Positions 29,683 to 41,303 of a stretch of DNA of 64,000 nucleotides are shown here, piece by piece (the first letter of the stretch is position 1; every line of letters begins with the position of its first letter). The notes under the pieces are model-generated. The model was not told the origin of the DNA and did no database searches. It saw nothing but the letters and a program-made list of their open reading frames with translations. Origin of the DNA: Marsupella aquatica (taxonomy: Eukaryota; Marchantiophyta); contig OZ316899.1 of assembly GCA_973895155.1 (NCBI GenBank), forward strand, positions 12,214,001 through 12,278,000, given 5' to 3'. Position numbers and translations under genes: made by a program.

Positions 29683-31116
29683 TTTGATGGAAAGGTCAGC
29701 TTTAGCCTCTAGACTCGGAAGGTGACCAACGTGTTGATCCAGCAGGGTCTTGAGAAGACCATCACTAGAGTGAAGCCCTCAACTCTGACCAATGAGGAGT
29801 GGGAAGACATGTCGGTGCAGGCGTGTAGTACAATCAAGTTGTTCTTGGCCAACGACATTCTCAAGAACATGTTGGGGATAGATCAAAACGCCAAGAAGAT
29901 CTGGGATATGCTTACTCAGCTATGCCAGAGTACTTCATTGACTACTCGTATTTACCAGTTGGAGTAGCTGTTTAGGTTGAAGTTGAAGGATGGTGGAAAC
30001 ATGCATGATCATCTGAGTCTCTTTGATGAGATTGTGCACGAGGTGACCACGGCAAGAGATAAGTTGACTGATGAGTACCTTGCGATGCATTTGTTGATGT
30101 CGCTTCCAAAGAGTTTTTCAACGTAGGTAACGATCATCACACATGACAAGCCTATGTTGAAGTTGGATGCGGTGAAGGCTACCATTCTTGCAGAATGGAG
30201 CAAGCAACATCTTTCTGACCGTGAAGATGAATATGCTGCCTTAATGGTTAGAGGCAGATCGACGGAGCGTACTATGGACCAGTCTAGATATAAATCTCAA
30301 AGTAGATCTAAATCTAAGTCCCGTAATAAGAAAGTTCAGTGTTGGCATTGCCATGAGAAGGGCCACACCAAGTGGAATTGTCCTTCTCTGTCGAAGCAAA
30401 AGTATCTTGCTTCCAATGGTGCATCCTCCTCGTCATCTGGCATTGTGATTGTTGATAATGAGGATGTTGGTGAAGTGCTATGTATTGGTGTTGTGAATTT
30501 TGTGTATGACAATAAATGGATGTTGGATTTGGGTTCCTCTTATCACATGTGTCCAACGCAATCATATTTCTCCAATTACCAACCTTGTTTTGATATTGTG
30601 GAAATCGAAAATGGTGTCCGATGTGCGATTGTTGGCATGGGGACTATCAAATTCCGGATGTTTGATGGTGTTGTGCGAGCACTGACAAAAGTCAGGCACA
30701 TACTAGACATCTCTAAGAATTTGGTCTCCTTGGGTGCTTTGGAAGTTGGTGGATCTCATTTCACTGCACGTGATGGTGCGCTCTTTGTTGTCAAAGGTGA
30801 TGTATCTTTGATTAAGGCGCTACGGCAGAATAATTTGTACATCTTGCAAGGAGATGTCATTGCTCCTCCAGTGGGGCATGTAGATTCTATGGTGGAATGT
30901 TTGGATGCAGCGGCGACATCTGCCATAGAGTCATCTTTGGTTGCTTCAATTGAAGCACCCTCAACATCTGGTCGCACACAAGCCATAGATTTGTGGCATG
31001 CACGGTTGGGGCATTTGAGTGGTAAAGGATTGGTAGCCTTGGCAAACAGAGATTTGTTACAAGGCGCTCAATCTGGTAAACTCTCTTTCTGTGAAGATTG
31101 CATCTATGGCAAGTAG
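29683..31116 (+). pseudogene. Copia gag and protease
   Basis: One frame carries gag (TNVLIQQGLEKT; MLTQLCQSTSLTTRI), a CCHC knuckle CWHCHEKGHTKWNC near 30337-30378, the protease site as DLGSS instead of the usual DSGA, and the pre-integrase motif HARLGHLSGKGL. In-frame TAG codons at 29716-29718, 29965-29967, 30124-30126 and 31114-31116 break it; at several of these Q or W is normal for copia. Encodes the particle protein and maturation protease of a Ty1/copia element; dead. Confidence 0.8.
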
Positions 31117-31785
31117 AGGAGAGTGAGTTTTAGTTCTAGTTCATACCATTCTCATGAGATTCTTGAGTATGTACATTTGGATGTTTGGGGTCCAGCGCCA
31201 GAGCCGTCGTTGGGTGGAGCCAAATATTTTGTGACGTTTGTTGATGATTACTCTCAAATGTGTTGGCTGTACTACATGAAGGAGAAGTCTCAAGTATTTG
31301 AGATCTTCAAGGAGTGGAAAGCCATGGTGGAGCTACAAACTGGGAAGGAGTTGAAGTATGTTTGGTCAGATAACGGTGGCGAGTATAAGTCCAATGAGTT
31401 TGACCAATTTGGTCGGGACCTTGGCCTCAGGCATCATTACACTGTATCGGAGACCCCGCAACAAAATGGAGTTGCAGAAAGGTTGAACCAGACATTATTG
31501 GAGAAAGCACGCAGCATGCTATGTAAGTCCAAGTTGTCCAACAAGTTTTGGGCTGAAGTTGTCAACCAAGCTACATACGTCTACAATCTGTCACCACACA
31601 GTAGTAAGTTGATGCAGACTCCATTTGAGTTGTGGTATAAGAGACCTGCTGATTACTCTAGACTCCAAGTTTTTGGGTGTGCTACCTATCTTCACATTGA
31701 GCAGACACACAGGTCTAAATTGGATCCCAAGTCTAAGAAATGTATAAGTAGGATCCCAAGTCTAAGTTGGATCCCAAGGCTATAA
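31117..31785 (+). pseudogene. Copia integrase
   Basis: In frame with gag after the TAG. Integrase catalytic residues are visible: Asp in EYVHLDVWGP, Asp in VWSDNGGEY, and Glu in ETPQQNGVAERLNQ. The frame is lost near 31745-31785, where GGATCCCAAGTCTAAG-like segments are locally duplicated. 31786-31849 is the scrambled junction to the reverse transcriptase. Confidence 0.8.
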
Positions 31786-31849
31786 ATTATGGGATCCTAT
31801 CCATTGCAAGGTAGTTGTGAGCATAAATGTTGTTTTTGACAAAGAATGA

Positions 31850-33033
31850 TTGTCAAGACCTCGGGATAATCAGGAGGAGCAGGTGGAGGAACCCACTATG
31901 GTGGAGCTTGACGGTGCTAAGGAAGTTGCTAGAACCTCTAGTAGGGGTGCAGTTCCTCAATTAAGGCATTCCACAAGGGCCAATCTTGGCCAACCCCCTA
32001 ATAGATTTGGTTTTGCAGATCCTCGTGTTCACATAGTTGAACTCGACGATGATCCCGATGTTATATTGCTCACTGAAGATGGAGACCCTTCTAGCTATGA
32101 AGAAGCTATGGTCTCTCCAGAAAAGGATAAGTGGATGGAGGCAATGTTGAAGGAGATGAATTCTTTGAAGAAGAATTCAACTTGGCGCTTAACTAACATG
32201 CCTCGTGGGAAGACACTGGTTCCTTGTAGATGGTTGTACAAGAAGAAGCAGGATGGCACTTACAAGGCACGCCTTGTGGCCAAAGGGTACACCCAAAAGG
32301 AGGACTTGGACTACACGGAGATTTTCTCACCAGTTGTCAAACTTGCTACTATCCGTGTTTCACTTGCGATTGTGGCATTCCATGATCTGGAATTAGATCA
32401 AATGGATGTAATTATTGCTTTCTTGCATGGATTGCTTGATGTGGAGATTTATATGGCTCAGCCTCCAGGTTTCATTGACGAGAAGACTAGACACTTGGTC
32501 TGTCAGCTCTTGCGCTCGTTATATGGATTGAAGCAGAGTCCCAGACAATGGAATAAGCATTTTGATTCCTTCATGCTGTCTCAAGGGTTCATGCGGAGTG
32601 AACATGACTGTTGTATTTACATGAAGGAGGTGGAGAATTACTCACGCTTTGGTTACATTGTGCTGACACTATACGTGGATGACATCCTAATCCTGGTTGA
32701 GAATAAGTCTGATGTTGCCCATCTCAAAGCAATGTTGAGTAAGGAGTTTTCAATGAAGGACTTGGGTTAGACCAAGAAGATCCTAGGGATGGAGATTCAT
32801 TGTGATAGGGAGCAGAGGCAATTATGGTTGTCTCAGAGGCAGTATTTGGAGAAGGTACTTGCCAAGTATGGGATGGAGAATGCAAAACCAGTTGGTACTC
32901 CATTGGCTTCCCACTTTAAACTCTCAAAGAATGATTGCCCTTCTAGTGAGAGTGATAGATTGGCGATGAAACATGTTTCCTATGATAGTGTCGTGGGTAG
33001 TTTATGTATGCAATGACATGCACTAGACTTGAC
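31850..33033 (+). pseudogene. Copia reverse transcriptase, cut by Ty3 insertion
   Basis: Contains the copia RT hallmarks KARLVAKGYTQKEDLDYTEIF, ELDQMDVIIAFLHG, LYGLKQSPRQW and the catalytic LYVDDILIL. A TAG at 32768-32770 and a frame change near 33015 follow. The frame then reads MTCTRLDIA and stops at the Ty3 element starting at 33039. Removal of that element and one ATTGC joins it to HAVSILSRFM at 47096. Confidence 0.85.
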
Positions 33034-33397
33034 ATTGCTGTGACGCCGCCGGTACGGCGAGTAATGAGTAATTTGGTCTAAACCGTGCTTAGCACGCGCG
33101 TTAGGGGTATCTTAGGCCGCTATGATTAGCATAACAACAGTATTTAGGTAGCCATTATGAGTAGGAAATCATTAGTCAATAAGAGGAATTCATGTTCGGG
33201 CTGGCGGCGCGTCGCCATTCGCATGCCCGAGTTATGAGCGTGGAGGGGCCCCTCCCTCGGGTCCGTATAACAAACTTCGGGAGGCGTCCACTGACACGCG
33301 GTGACTCAGACCGGCGGAGTGGCCGGTACACTACAAGCGTGAACGGTTCAGCCTATAGGCAACGAGGAGATGTCGGGGGATCGACAAGCCCTCAAGG

Positions 33398-33406
33398 TAT
33401 AAAAAG
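33398..33406 (+). promoter_or_regulatory. LTR TATA box, 5' LTR
   Basis: TATAAAAAG, 108 bases upstream of the LTR ORF ATG. If transcription starts about 30 bases downstream, the genomic transcript would carry the LTR ORF ahead of gag-pol. Confidence 0.65.
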
Positions 33407-33505
33407 GGAGCCGACCCTTTGTAGTGCAATAGTCCATCAGTCCACGCGCCAGCTTCGACCCCAGTTCTCTCGTTCGCTCTTAGTCGCCACTACTATCTCC
33501 TCTGA

Positions 33506-36141
33506 ATGTCACACACGATCCTCTCCAGTTTGGCCATTCAATTCTGGACGCAGTTCCTATCTACCGGAAGACACTTGGCCGACTCATTGAAACACGCCAA
33601 CCCACACCGATACAAAATCAAACGCGAGTACGAGAGAGCCATCCGCCTAGCAGGACGACACCACTACATCCTTAACTTTGACTACCCGTCTCAGAGCAAG
33701 CTTTACCGACCAGCAGAGGTTTCTGGGTACTTCTTCAACGGAGACAAATATATCGGTTTCTAGGAAGCATTGCTTCGGCTTCCGGACGAGAACTTCAATA
33801 TCCCGGGTACGATCGACTTGCAACGACATCACTTCGACCACATCCCTGCTCAGGTTCGGGCTATCATCAACAGCGAGTCCAGCACTACCCGTTCGACAAG
33901 GTCGTCTGCACTTGCTTCGGAGAACTTCTACCAGCACCTGCAGAGCTTCATGGGAACTAGACCCGCAACCGCCGGCGCCGGCCTAGTCGACCCCATACCC
34001 GTACCCACACCAACGCAGACTCAGACTCAGGCTCAGGCTCAGCTTCAGTCTCAGTCTCAGCCTAGCCAACCCCCAACGCCGATCGCCCCGCCAGCAGTAC
34101 AAGTACGCTCCATCATCAACGCTATGGACCTTAGCGACAACGACGAGGCTACCCCACTCTTGCTCGGGCGGCCCAGAGGAGCAAACACTCAGGGGGCCGA
34201 CACTACATCATCCCCTCCCCATGCTCGGACCCAAGGAGCGGCTCCAACAGACAACACGGTGACCGTGGCCGCCCCGGGCCCAATACTAACGGCGGTAGCA
34301 CTACCTATGCCCGATAGAGAGGATGGGGAGGTGTCACCCTCCCCGAGCCAGTCACGGGGGAAGAAGAGGAAGGAACCTGTCTCTGCATCCGGGTTACCAT
34401 TGGCCAAGGTGACAATGCACCGCATGGGGGAAAACATGCATAAGAACATCCTCCATCCCAAGCATGCGGTGTACCTGAAGACTCAGGGATTCGAGCACCT
34501 CGCCTCTCTCCCCTGGAGGACATGACGGAATTCGTCAAGAATTATGATGACGCACGTCAACATACTCGGCTGCGGGGAAGGAATATGTCCCTCATGAAAG
34601 AACGGCTCAAGATGATCTTCGGATTACCCGAAGGTGACCATCAAGTCGAATCACGGGCTCCCGGGGGCAAGGGAGCCAAGTACCAATCCTCGAGTTTTCC
34701 CTTAAAGGGAGCAGTGGACAACGGGTTCGTGATGAGGACCTGCCTCATCCCCGAGATAGCCAAGCGGCTGGAGTTCCAAAGGTACGCCCTCCACATGATG
34801 GAACCCCGGGGGAAGATCTCCGTCGCCCAGGTTATCCAGGTCGAGAACTATCGACCTAGGAAGTGGGCGTCGTACTTCACTAAGAAATTCCATGAAGAGA
34901 TGGAGCGGTGAAGGAAGACGCTGTACATTAGCGGGAAGGCGTATTTCGCTAGCCACATCAAGATCATTCTTGAGTGGTACGCTCGGTTTGATCGACGAAC
35001 CCTTCCCTGTGTCAACGTTACAAAGCTGGTCCCAGCTAGGTGGGTTTTCTCGGCCTTGGAGAGATGGCCCCAACCCAAGGCCCGAAGTCCAGCGGACACG
35101 CAAGCTTCATCCACCCCACCTCCACAAGTAGCTGTAGTCGTAACCGAGGAGGTACCGGATGGGTCGGTTATCGCAACCGTAGATGCGATCCAACAGGCCG
35201 GGCTAAGTATAGAAGTCAGTACAGCGGAGGCCTTACTCGAGCCCGGGTCTCCCAATGACCCACCGGTGGCTATTCCGGAGCGCCGGACATTGCTGCAGGA
35301 GGACACTCCAGCCCCTTCCAACATTACGTCCCCAGGGCTGGATGTCACTGCCCCGGCCCCCGCACGTGTTGACGTCTGCCCGTGCCCAACTCCGGACAGG
35401 CACAACCTGGACCACCATGAACTCTTCATACCGGGTACATTTCTGAACGGGCATCTGGGAGATTTCTCTCATCAAATTGCCCGGGATACCGGGGAGTTCA
35501 TGGCCCGGAAGGTAGCCTATTTCTTCAATCAGGAGTTAGTTGCCGCAGTAAAGGCAGGTCGGGCCCAGTCAGAGGCCCTTCAGAGGATAGAGCGGTACCG
35601 GGTGGAGTCCGTATACTTAAAGAATGAAGTTGCAGCTCAAGAGGCTGAGCTTCTGCAACTATGACCCAAAGTTGTAGCCACCGATGAGTTGTTAGCAAAG
35701 GCGCACACCCTTACCGCCCTAGCCAAGCAGGCCAAAGCTGGGAACGAGGCCGAGATTGCACGACTCCGGAACCAGATTGACAGTTTGAAGAATCAAACTG
35801 TCATCTGGCAGAAAGACCTGGAGGAGGCCGAAGAACGGGCCCAGCGAGACACTGCGGAGAAAGCCACGCTACAAGCCGAAGTGGCACGGCTCCAAACCGA
35901 AGCCGAGAACCAGGACTAGCTGGCGGGCAAGCTGACGAGCGACGCCCAACAGCTGGAGGAGGCATGCCAGGAGGCAGCGGAGGAGACAGACGCGGCGAAG
36001 CGAGAGAATGAATCTCTGCTGGACCAGGTCCAGCTCCTCAAGGCAGACAACAAAAACTTTGTAAGCAACGGGATGGCCGCTCCCACTCGGGCGGCTCTGG
36101 CAAGCGTGCTAGGCATTAGCGGCAGAGTAGGAATAGAATAG
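33506..36141 (+). pseudogene. LTR-encoded ORF, copy C (5' LTR)
   Basis: From the ATG at 33506: an N-terminal module (MSHTILSSLAIQFWTQFLST...RHHYILNFDYPSQ), a linker of QT/QA/QS dipeptides and prolines (34020-34100), the basic SRGKKRKEP patch near 34345, the FGLP module near 34595-34630, a second proline-rich stretch, then a coiled coil from about 35580 to 36050. Lesions are TAG at 33761-33763 (TGG in the 3' LTR), a 22-base loss near 34516, TGA at 34909-34911, TGA at 35662-35664 (CGA in the 3' LTR) and TAG at 35917-35919 (CAG in the 3' LTR). No polymerase, protease or nuclease motif. Function unknown; a particle-associated or DNA-binding accessory role is possible. Confidence 0.65.
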
Positions 36142-37026
36142 GGTTAGGAATAGCTAAGTCAGGCAATTGGGACAGGCACCTGCCTTAGTTACAAAAGCAC
36201 TGCCATGCTGTCCAGCCTGCGTAGATTAGGATCTTCTAATAAGACAGCCGTTTTTCGGCCTGACAGTCAGATTAGTTAGGACCTAAGTCAGCAAATCTTT
36301 GGCCGGGAGGACACTCCGTTCTTCGGCCCTTAGTATTTAGTGCACCCCTTGGTAGAGGCAGGGGGTTTTTAGTCTCAGAGTTGGACATCCGTGGTATGTG
36401 CGGGGAGTCCCGACCTCTGGGAGTGAAAGAGTACCAAGGGGAGGGGGTAGGACTAAGCTCGCCGGGCGAGTGCGGAGCCGGGCTCCATTGTAGTGTACTC
36501 CCTCGGCCTTGAACCTGTTCATTCCGGAGCTGTCGGGTCAACCAAGTGTACGCATATGTCCCCTATGTAGTAAAATCCTTTCCCATTATTTCCTTCGTGT
36601 AAATCGAGATTGTATGCTTGTGCGCGTGTATGTGTGTGTAAATCTCGTGTATAGGTGACAACGCCAGGCCGAACGCACTACCCGAGTCGTGCATGGGGTG
36701 CAGCTTGCGGATATGTGGTTGCGAGCACGGGTTGAGGACCTGTATCATTGAATCCGGATTGAAGGCGGACAACACGAAGGCTTAGAAGTCCTTAAGCCGG
36801 GGTCGATCCTGTTATCGACTAAGGTACGTTCCGGCGGCGGAACACAAACCATACCTTGGAGATGTCCGTATCTAACAGTAGGCGCACTTAGCGCTAGTTT
36901 ACGTGAATTAGGTGCATTACGTTCTTCCCTCCCTGCCCGAATCCTCATATTTACGAAGGATGTGCCCGTTTAAAGCTGAAGCTCGAGTTAAGGCCAAGGC
37001 TGATGACGTGACATAGCCTTTGTTTT

Positions 37027-37046
37027 TGGCGCTAGATGGAGGGGGC
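37027..37046 (+). other. Ty3 primer-binding site
   Basis: TGGCGCTAGATGGAGGGGGC, 13 bases after the 5' LTR, begins with TGG and is shared with the older Ty3 remnant at 18631. I did not assign the tRNA. Confidence 0.65.
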
Positions 37047-37137
37047 ACTCTACATATCGTAGAGGGGAGACATGTGCGTATTTGCCTGGGCAGAATACAC
37101 CAGGCCCTAGTACTAACCGTCGCATTTACACGAGTAA

Positions 37138-38270
37138 ATGCCCGTCACTCGTTCTCAAGCAGCTTACTTGAGGAGATTGACCAGCGAACGAGAAGGTGCG
37201 ACCACAACAAGCTCCGATTCTTCGGGCTCAGAGGACTCGCAATCGCCCCAACAAATGAACATTCCACCGGGACCTTCGGGGTCCGGTTCGACCGGTCCTA
37301 CTGCGGTTCCTGTGCCACCACCGCCACCACCTATGGCAGCCGCCCCACCGATGGCCCGCGCTGCCCAAGCTCCTCCATAAATATCGCAACGATCGCGGTT
37401 TCATTATCGACCTTTCAAAGGGCATCATGGGGATGATCCGGATGAATAGTTGGATGAGTTTGAAGCCACTGCTAAGGCTAACGGGAAGACGCCATTAAGT
37501 TAACCGTCCTCCCCGGAGTGATGCAGGGAGAAGCTCGTCCATGGTACAACTCGCTGCCACCCGGGACTACATGGGCACAATTCCAAGCTGCGTTGCTGCA
37601 AGAATTTTGTGCTATTGGATCCGAGCAGCGCTCGCTATTAAAGATCAGCCAGCTTTGCATGGGAAAAAAGGAGTCCCTGCAAAAGTTCATTCAGAAGTTT
37701 CAGAAACTTGCTGCCAAAATACGGCCCAGGCCTGGTGACGCACTCCAACTTACATGGTTCCTCCATGGTTTGCCCACGAATATGCAATTCTGGGTGCGCC
37801 AGAATAATCCAATTTCAATGCAAGCAGCCATAGCGTGCGTCAAAACCTACCGGGAGTCCACCTATAACTCCCGGCGAAGACAGCGGGCACGCCGCAAGAA
37901 GGGCAAGTACGAGACCTTCAGTGACAGTGACTCCGAATTAGACAATGAGAAGAAGAAGAAACGCAAGAAGAAGAAGAAACATTGTTTGACCTTGTCCAGT
38001 TCGGAGACTGAATCTAGTTTGGATTCAACTTTGAACAGCGGGTCCTCCACCTCCAGCTCATCAGGAAGTGATTCGGAGAGTGAGAGCCAGAGCAAGAAGA
38101 AGAAAAGGCGGGTTAAGGAGGGGAAAATCAAATCTCGTATTCGCAGAACGATACCCGATCCAAAGGCTGCCAAAGCAGACAAGCTTAACAAAATCACGGA
38201 TCGCCTCAAAGCACTATCAGTACATCTCGCGGAAAAGCCGGTGGAGAAGAAGAAGCCATCTGAGATTTGA
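37138..38270 (+). pseudogene. Ty3 gag (matrix/capsid)
   Basis: Starts MPVTRSQAAYLRRL, then a Ser/Pro-rich segment. In-frame TAA (37378-37380), TAG (37447-37449) and a frame change near 37490 precede the capsid part (MQGEARPWYNSLPPGTTWAQ; LLKISQLCMGKKESLQKFIQ; LTWFLHGLP). A highly basic and serine-rich C-terminal stretch (KKKKRKKKKKH, SSSSGSDSESES) ends at a TGA. Same order as the remnant at 18793-19643. Forms the virus-like particle shell in an active element. Confidence 0.75.
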
Positions 38271-38714
38271 GCCCATGCGTGGTGTTCAAAGTGCTTCCAA
38301 TCCGGGCATGTCGTGCAAGACTGCCCAAGATGGAAGAACCGAGTTCACCAGGTGGACTTAGATGATGTCGACAACCCGGGTCCTGAAGTGGAGTCCACGG
38401 AGTATTTCTTTGAAGACCCTCCTGATTCGGTGTATCAGATTTCAATGGTGGGTCCACGTAACTTAGCAGGTAGAACTGCATACCCCTACCCAAACAATGG
38501 CCGAGGCTTCCAAGTTATCAGTAACCCTAGCATTCCTCCTAAACCAGGGATTTGGCGATCCCCGGTTTGTTACAACTGTGAGAAACCAGGCCATTTTGCG
38601 AGGGAATGCACAGAACCAAGACGCCAGGGGGATGGCCGTGGCACGCCACTTTGTCAAGTCTGCAAAATGGAAACTCATTCCACGGCCAACTGTCCATTGG
38701 TAATGGCCGCTTGA
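38271..38714 (+). pseudogene. Ty3 nucleocapsid region with three zinc knuckles
   Basis: Three CCHC motifs: CSKCFQSGHVVQDC near 38285, CYNCEKPGHFAREC near 38570, and CQVCKMETHSTANC near 38654. The first lies before the frame that starts at 38313 and continues it. Ends in VMAA and TGA. Typical RNA-binding nucleocapsid; three knuckles are more than the usual one or two. Confidence 0.75.
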
Positions 38715-39214
38715 ACAAATGCAGCAAGACCAGCCCAGGGCGGACCGGCCACGAGTGATGCGGTCGTCCAAATGATTGCGGTGGAATGGCAAGATGACAA
38801 CACCGAGTGGGTGAATCTGGTGGACGTGGCGGAACACCCTAATCCATCTGACAAGGCTGAGTGCTATCGTGTGTCAACAAGAGCCGAACGGAAGGAAGAG
38901 AAGTAGGAGGAGAAACACAGGAAAAAGCAAGATACTACTCCGGTGCAGCCAGCGATAGATATACCCCCAGAGAAGGATGATGACTACCGACGGGACGACC
39001 CGAAGCTATTTTTCCCCCGCATTGAAGAATTGGTAAAGAAACAACTGGAGGCCTACAAAGCTCGGGAATACCAGAAGGCAATCGATAAGGACATCAAAGC
39101 AACCGAGACCGCCCGACGACAGGAGCAAGAAAAGCAAGATAAGCAAGAGGAAGCCAAGCAATAGCCGAAGGAAGAAAAGAAGGAGGACTATGATATTAAG
39201 GAAGACGTGAAGAG
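38715..39214 (+). pseudogene. gag-protease linker region
   Basis: Same frame after the nucleocapsid TGA, with a TAG near 38904, then charged helical sequence (AREYQKAIDKDIKATETARR; KQDKQEEAKQ) to a TAG at 39162-39164. The DDPKLFFPRIEELVKKQLE segment matches DHPKLFYPSITTSVKEQLW in the older remnant (about 20580-20640), so it is a conserved part of this element's polyprotein. Confidence 0.55.
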
Positions 39215-39991
39215 TTGCCCGGTTATAGCAACGGTAGGACAACTGCTGCAAAACAATCCATAGTACAGACGGCAACTGAGGGAGTTGCTTATGGTCGACG
39301 ACGGAGACGACTACCCCGAGTTCGGATCGCGGATTGCAACATGATATGCGAGGACCTGGGAGCGCCGGACATCTTGATTGAAATTAATAATTGTACCATC
39401 AAGATGGTTCTTGTAGACGGAGGAGCGGGAGTCAACATCATGACTGAAGAAACGTCAATCAAGTTAGGATACCTCACGTATCAACCCACAGCCCGAGCTA
39501 TCAGATTAGCAAACGGGGCAAGGGTAATTCCATTGGGCACGCTTACACGGGTACTCACTCTGGTAGGAGGGGTGGAGTTCTATCTCAACTTCCTAGTCAT
39601 GAGGCCGGTTCGGCCCTCCTCTTATCCGGTCCTCCTAGGCAGGCCGTGGCTGTACGATGGCCGTGTGGTCACGGATTGGGGAAAGAAGGAGCTACGGTTC
39701 GGGACACCCACAGTACGGGTATCATGGGCAATGGATGATTATCAGGGCGAAACCCCACAGGGACCTGAGGAATATGATTCGGAGACCTCGGAGGAAGGGG
39801 AACTCAACATGATTGAACTCATCTCATCCCTGTCCGAGGAAGATGTCTTCGGAGTTGAGGCAACCCGCGAAACACATCTCCTGAATTACCCAAAGGCTGC
39901 TATTGAGCCCACCCCGAGCACCTCTACTGTCCGAGATGAGGAAACGCAAAAACGACTCATCGATACGGAGGACACGGCTCCAGCTAAGTAG
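39215..39991 (+). pseudogene. Ty3 aspartic protease
   Basis: Retropepsin signature MVLVDGGAGVNIMTE (catalytic Asp-Gly-Gly in place of the usual Asp-Ser/Thr-Gly) near 39404-39448, then VLLGRPWLYDGRVV, a characteristic C-terminal protease motif of plant Ty3 elements. The ORF ends in a TAG at 39989-39991, with the same frame continuing into the reverse transcriptase. Confidence 0.8.
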
Positions 39992-40117
39992 GGAGCCGAT
40001 GCTACTTCTACCAGTGCAGAGCCTCGTGACCACGAACCAGCCAAACAACCGCCCGAGGCCGAAAACCCGAGACCGAGACATAAGAAACGAGTCTCCTGGG
40101 ACCCGTCCATCCCGCAG

Positions 40118-41281
40118 TTGGAGGAAGTAACTCCAATCCCGAGACCAATCCCGGTTCCACCCATGTACGGAGGAGTTCGGTTAGCTGAACTTGATGCGAG
40201 CCTGGACCCGAGCTTGCGGAACCAGGTTGAAATCATCAGGAAGAAGCACTACCAGAAGTACACCATTGGGATGGATAAATTGTTTAACCTGGGCCACGCT
40301 CTGACGGGGGAGGCGGAAAAATCTATCCAAGCTCTGCTCAAGGAATATGAAGATGTGTTTGCATGGAGCCATCACGATTTAACAGGAGTCTCCCCCGAGT
40401 TAGGAGAACACACGATCGATTTGAATCTGGGGGCCCATGCAGTACGGCAGCGACAACGTTGCATGAACCCGAGGTACTCCATCTTAGTGAAGGAGGAAAT
40501 TGATCGTCTCCTTGCCGCAGATATCATCTACCCGATAATGGCCAGCGACTGGGTCTCTCCCATCGTGATTGTACCAAAAAAGGGAGGAACGGACGGAAAA
40601 CCTAAGATCCGGATTTGTCAGGACTATCGTAAGCTGAACGACGCGACCCGAAAAGACCATTACCCGTTACCATTCACGGATATGGTTCTAGATATGGTAG
40701 CCCGAAATGAAATTTATACATTCCTTGACGGGTATTCGGGTTATAACCAAATCTGGATTCGCCTCTCGGATCAGCTCAAAACAACGTTCACTACGGAATG
40801 GGGGACTTTCGCATTTCGGAGAATGCCGTTCGGACTGTGTAACGCTCCGGCCATGTTTCAGCGACTCATGATGAATATCTTCCATGATATCCTACAGGAA
40901 TTTCTGGAGATATTTATCGATAACTTCGCCATCTTTGGAACTGTCGCCATGCACCCCAAACACCTAAGACGTACATTACAATGATGCTGAGAGGTTAACC
41001 TCAAACTACATCCCGCTAAATGTTTTTTTGGGGTACAGGAGGGAGTGTTACTCGGGCATCGTGTGTCCAAACGGGGTATCGAGGTGGACCAAGAGAAGGT
41101 CGCGGCCTGGATGGCGGTGGTGTTCCTTGTAGATCAAAAAGCGGTACGATCCTTCTTGGGCTGTGTAGGGTATTACCGTCGGTTCATTAAAGACTTTGCT
41201 AAAATAGCGTTGCCCTTGACTGAGATGATGAAAAAGGACGCGATGATCGAGGAGACAGATTGCTTTCGAAGAACTCCGTAA
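40118..41281 (+). pseudogene. Ty3 reverse transcriptase
   Basis: Motifs in order: SDWVSPIVIVPKKGG, RICQDYRKLNDATRKDHYPL, FLDGYSGYNQIWI, FRRMPFGLCNAPAMFQR, then FIDNFAIF at 40913-40924 where the catalytic Y/F-x-D-D should be, so the second Asp is replaced by Asn. Two TGA codons (40982-40984, 40988-40990) follow at positions where Arg is usual, and the frame continues (GHRVSKRGIEVDQEKV; VRSFLGCVGYYRRFI) until a frame change near 41265. The polymerase cannot be active as sequenced. Confidence 0.85.
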
Positions 41282-41303
41282 AAGACTCACCACCGCACCT
41301 ATC

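Larger units (their letters stand above)
33039..37013 (+). repeat. 5' LTR of the Ty3 element
   Basis: TATAAAAAG at 33398-33406 about 360 bases in, the LTR ORF from 33506, then about 870 bases of non-coding sequence with the TTCCGGCGGCGGAA dyad near 36829. Against the 3' LTR it lacks about 22 bases near 34516 and differs by scattered point changes. Confidence 0.9.

Noticed and set aside
34848-35429. Long minus-strand open frames antisense to the LTR ORFs (also near 27757-28197 and 45122-45514)
   Set aside because: They mirror GC-rich, proline-coding sequence on the plus strand and show no independent motif.
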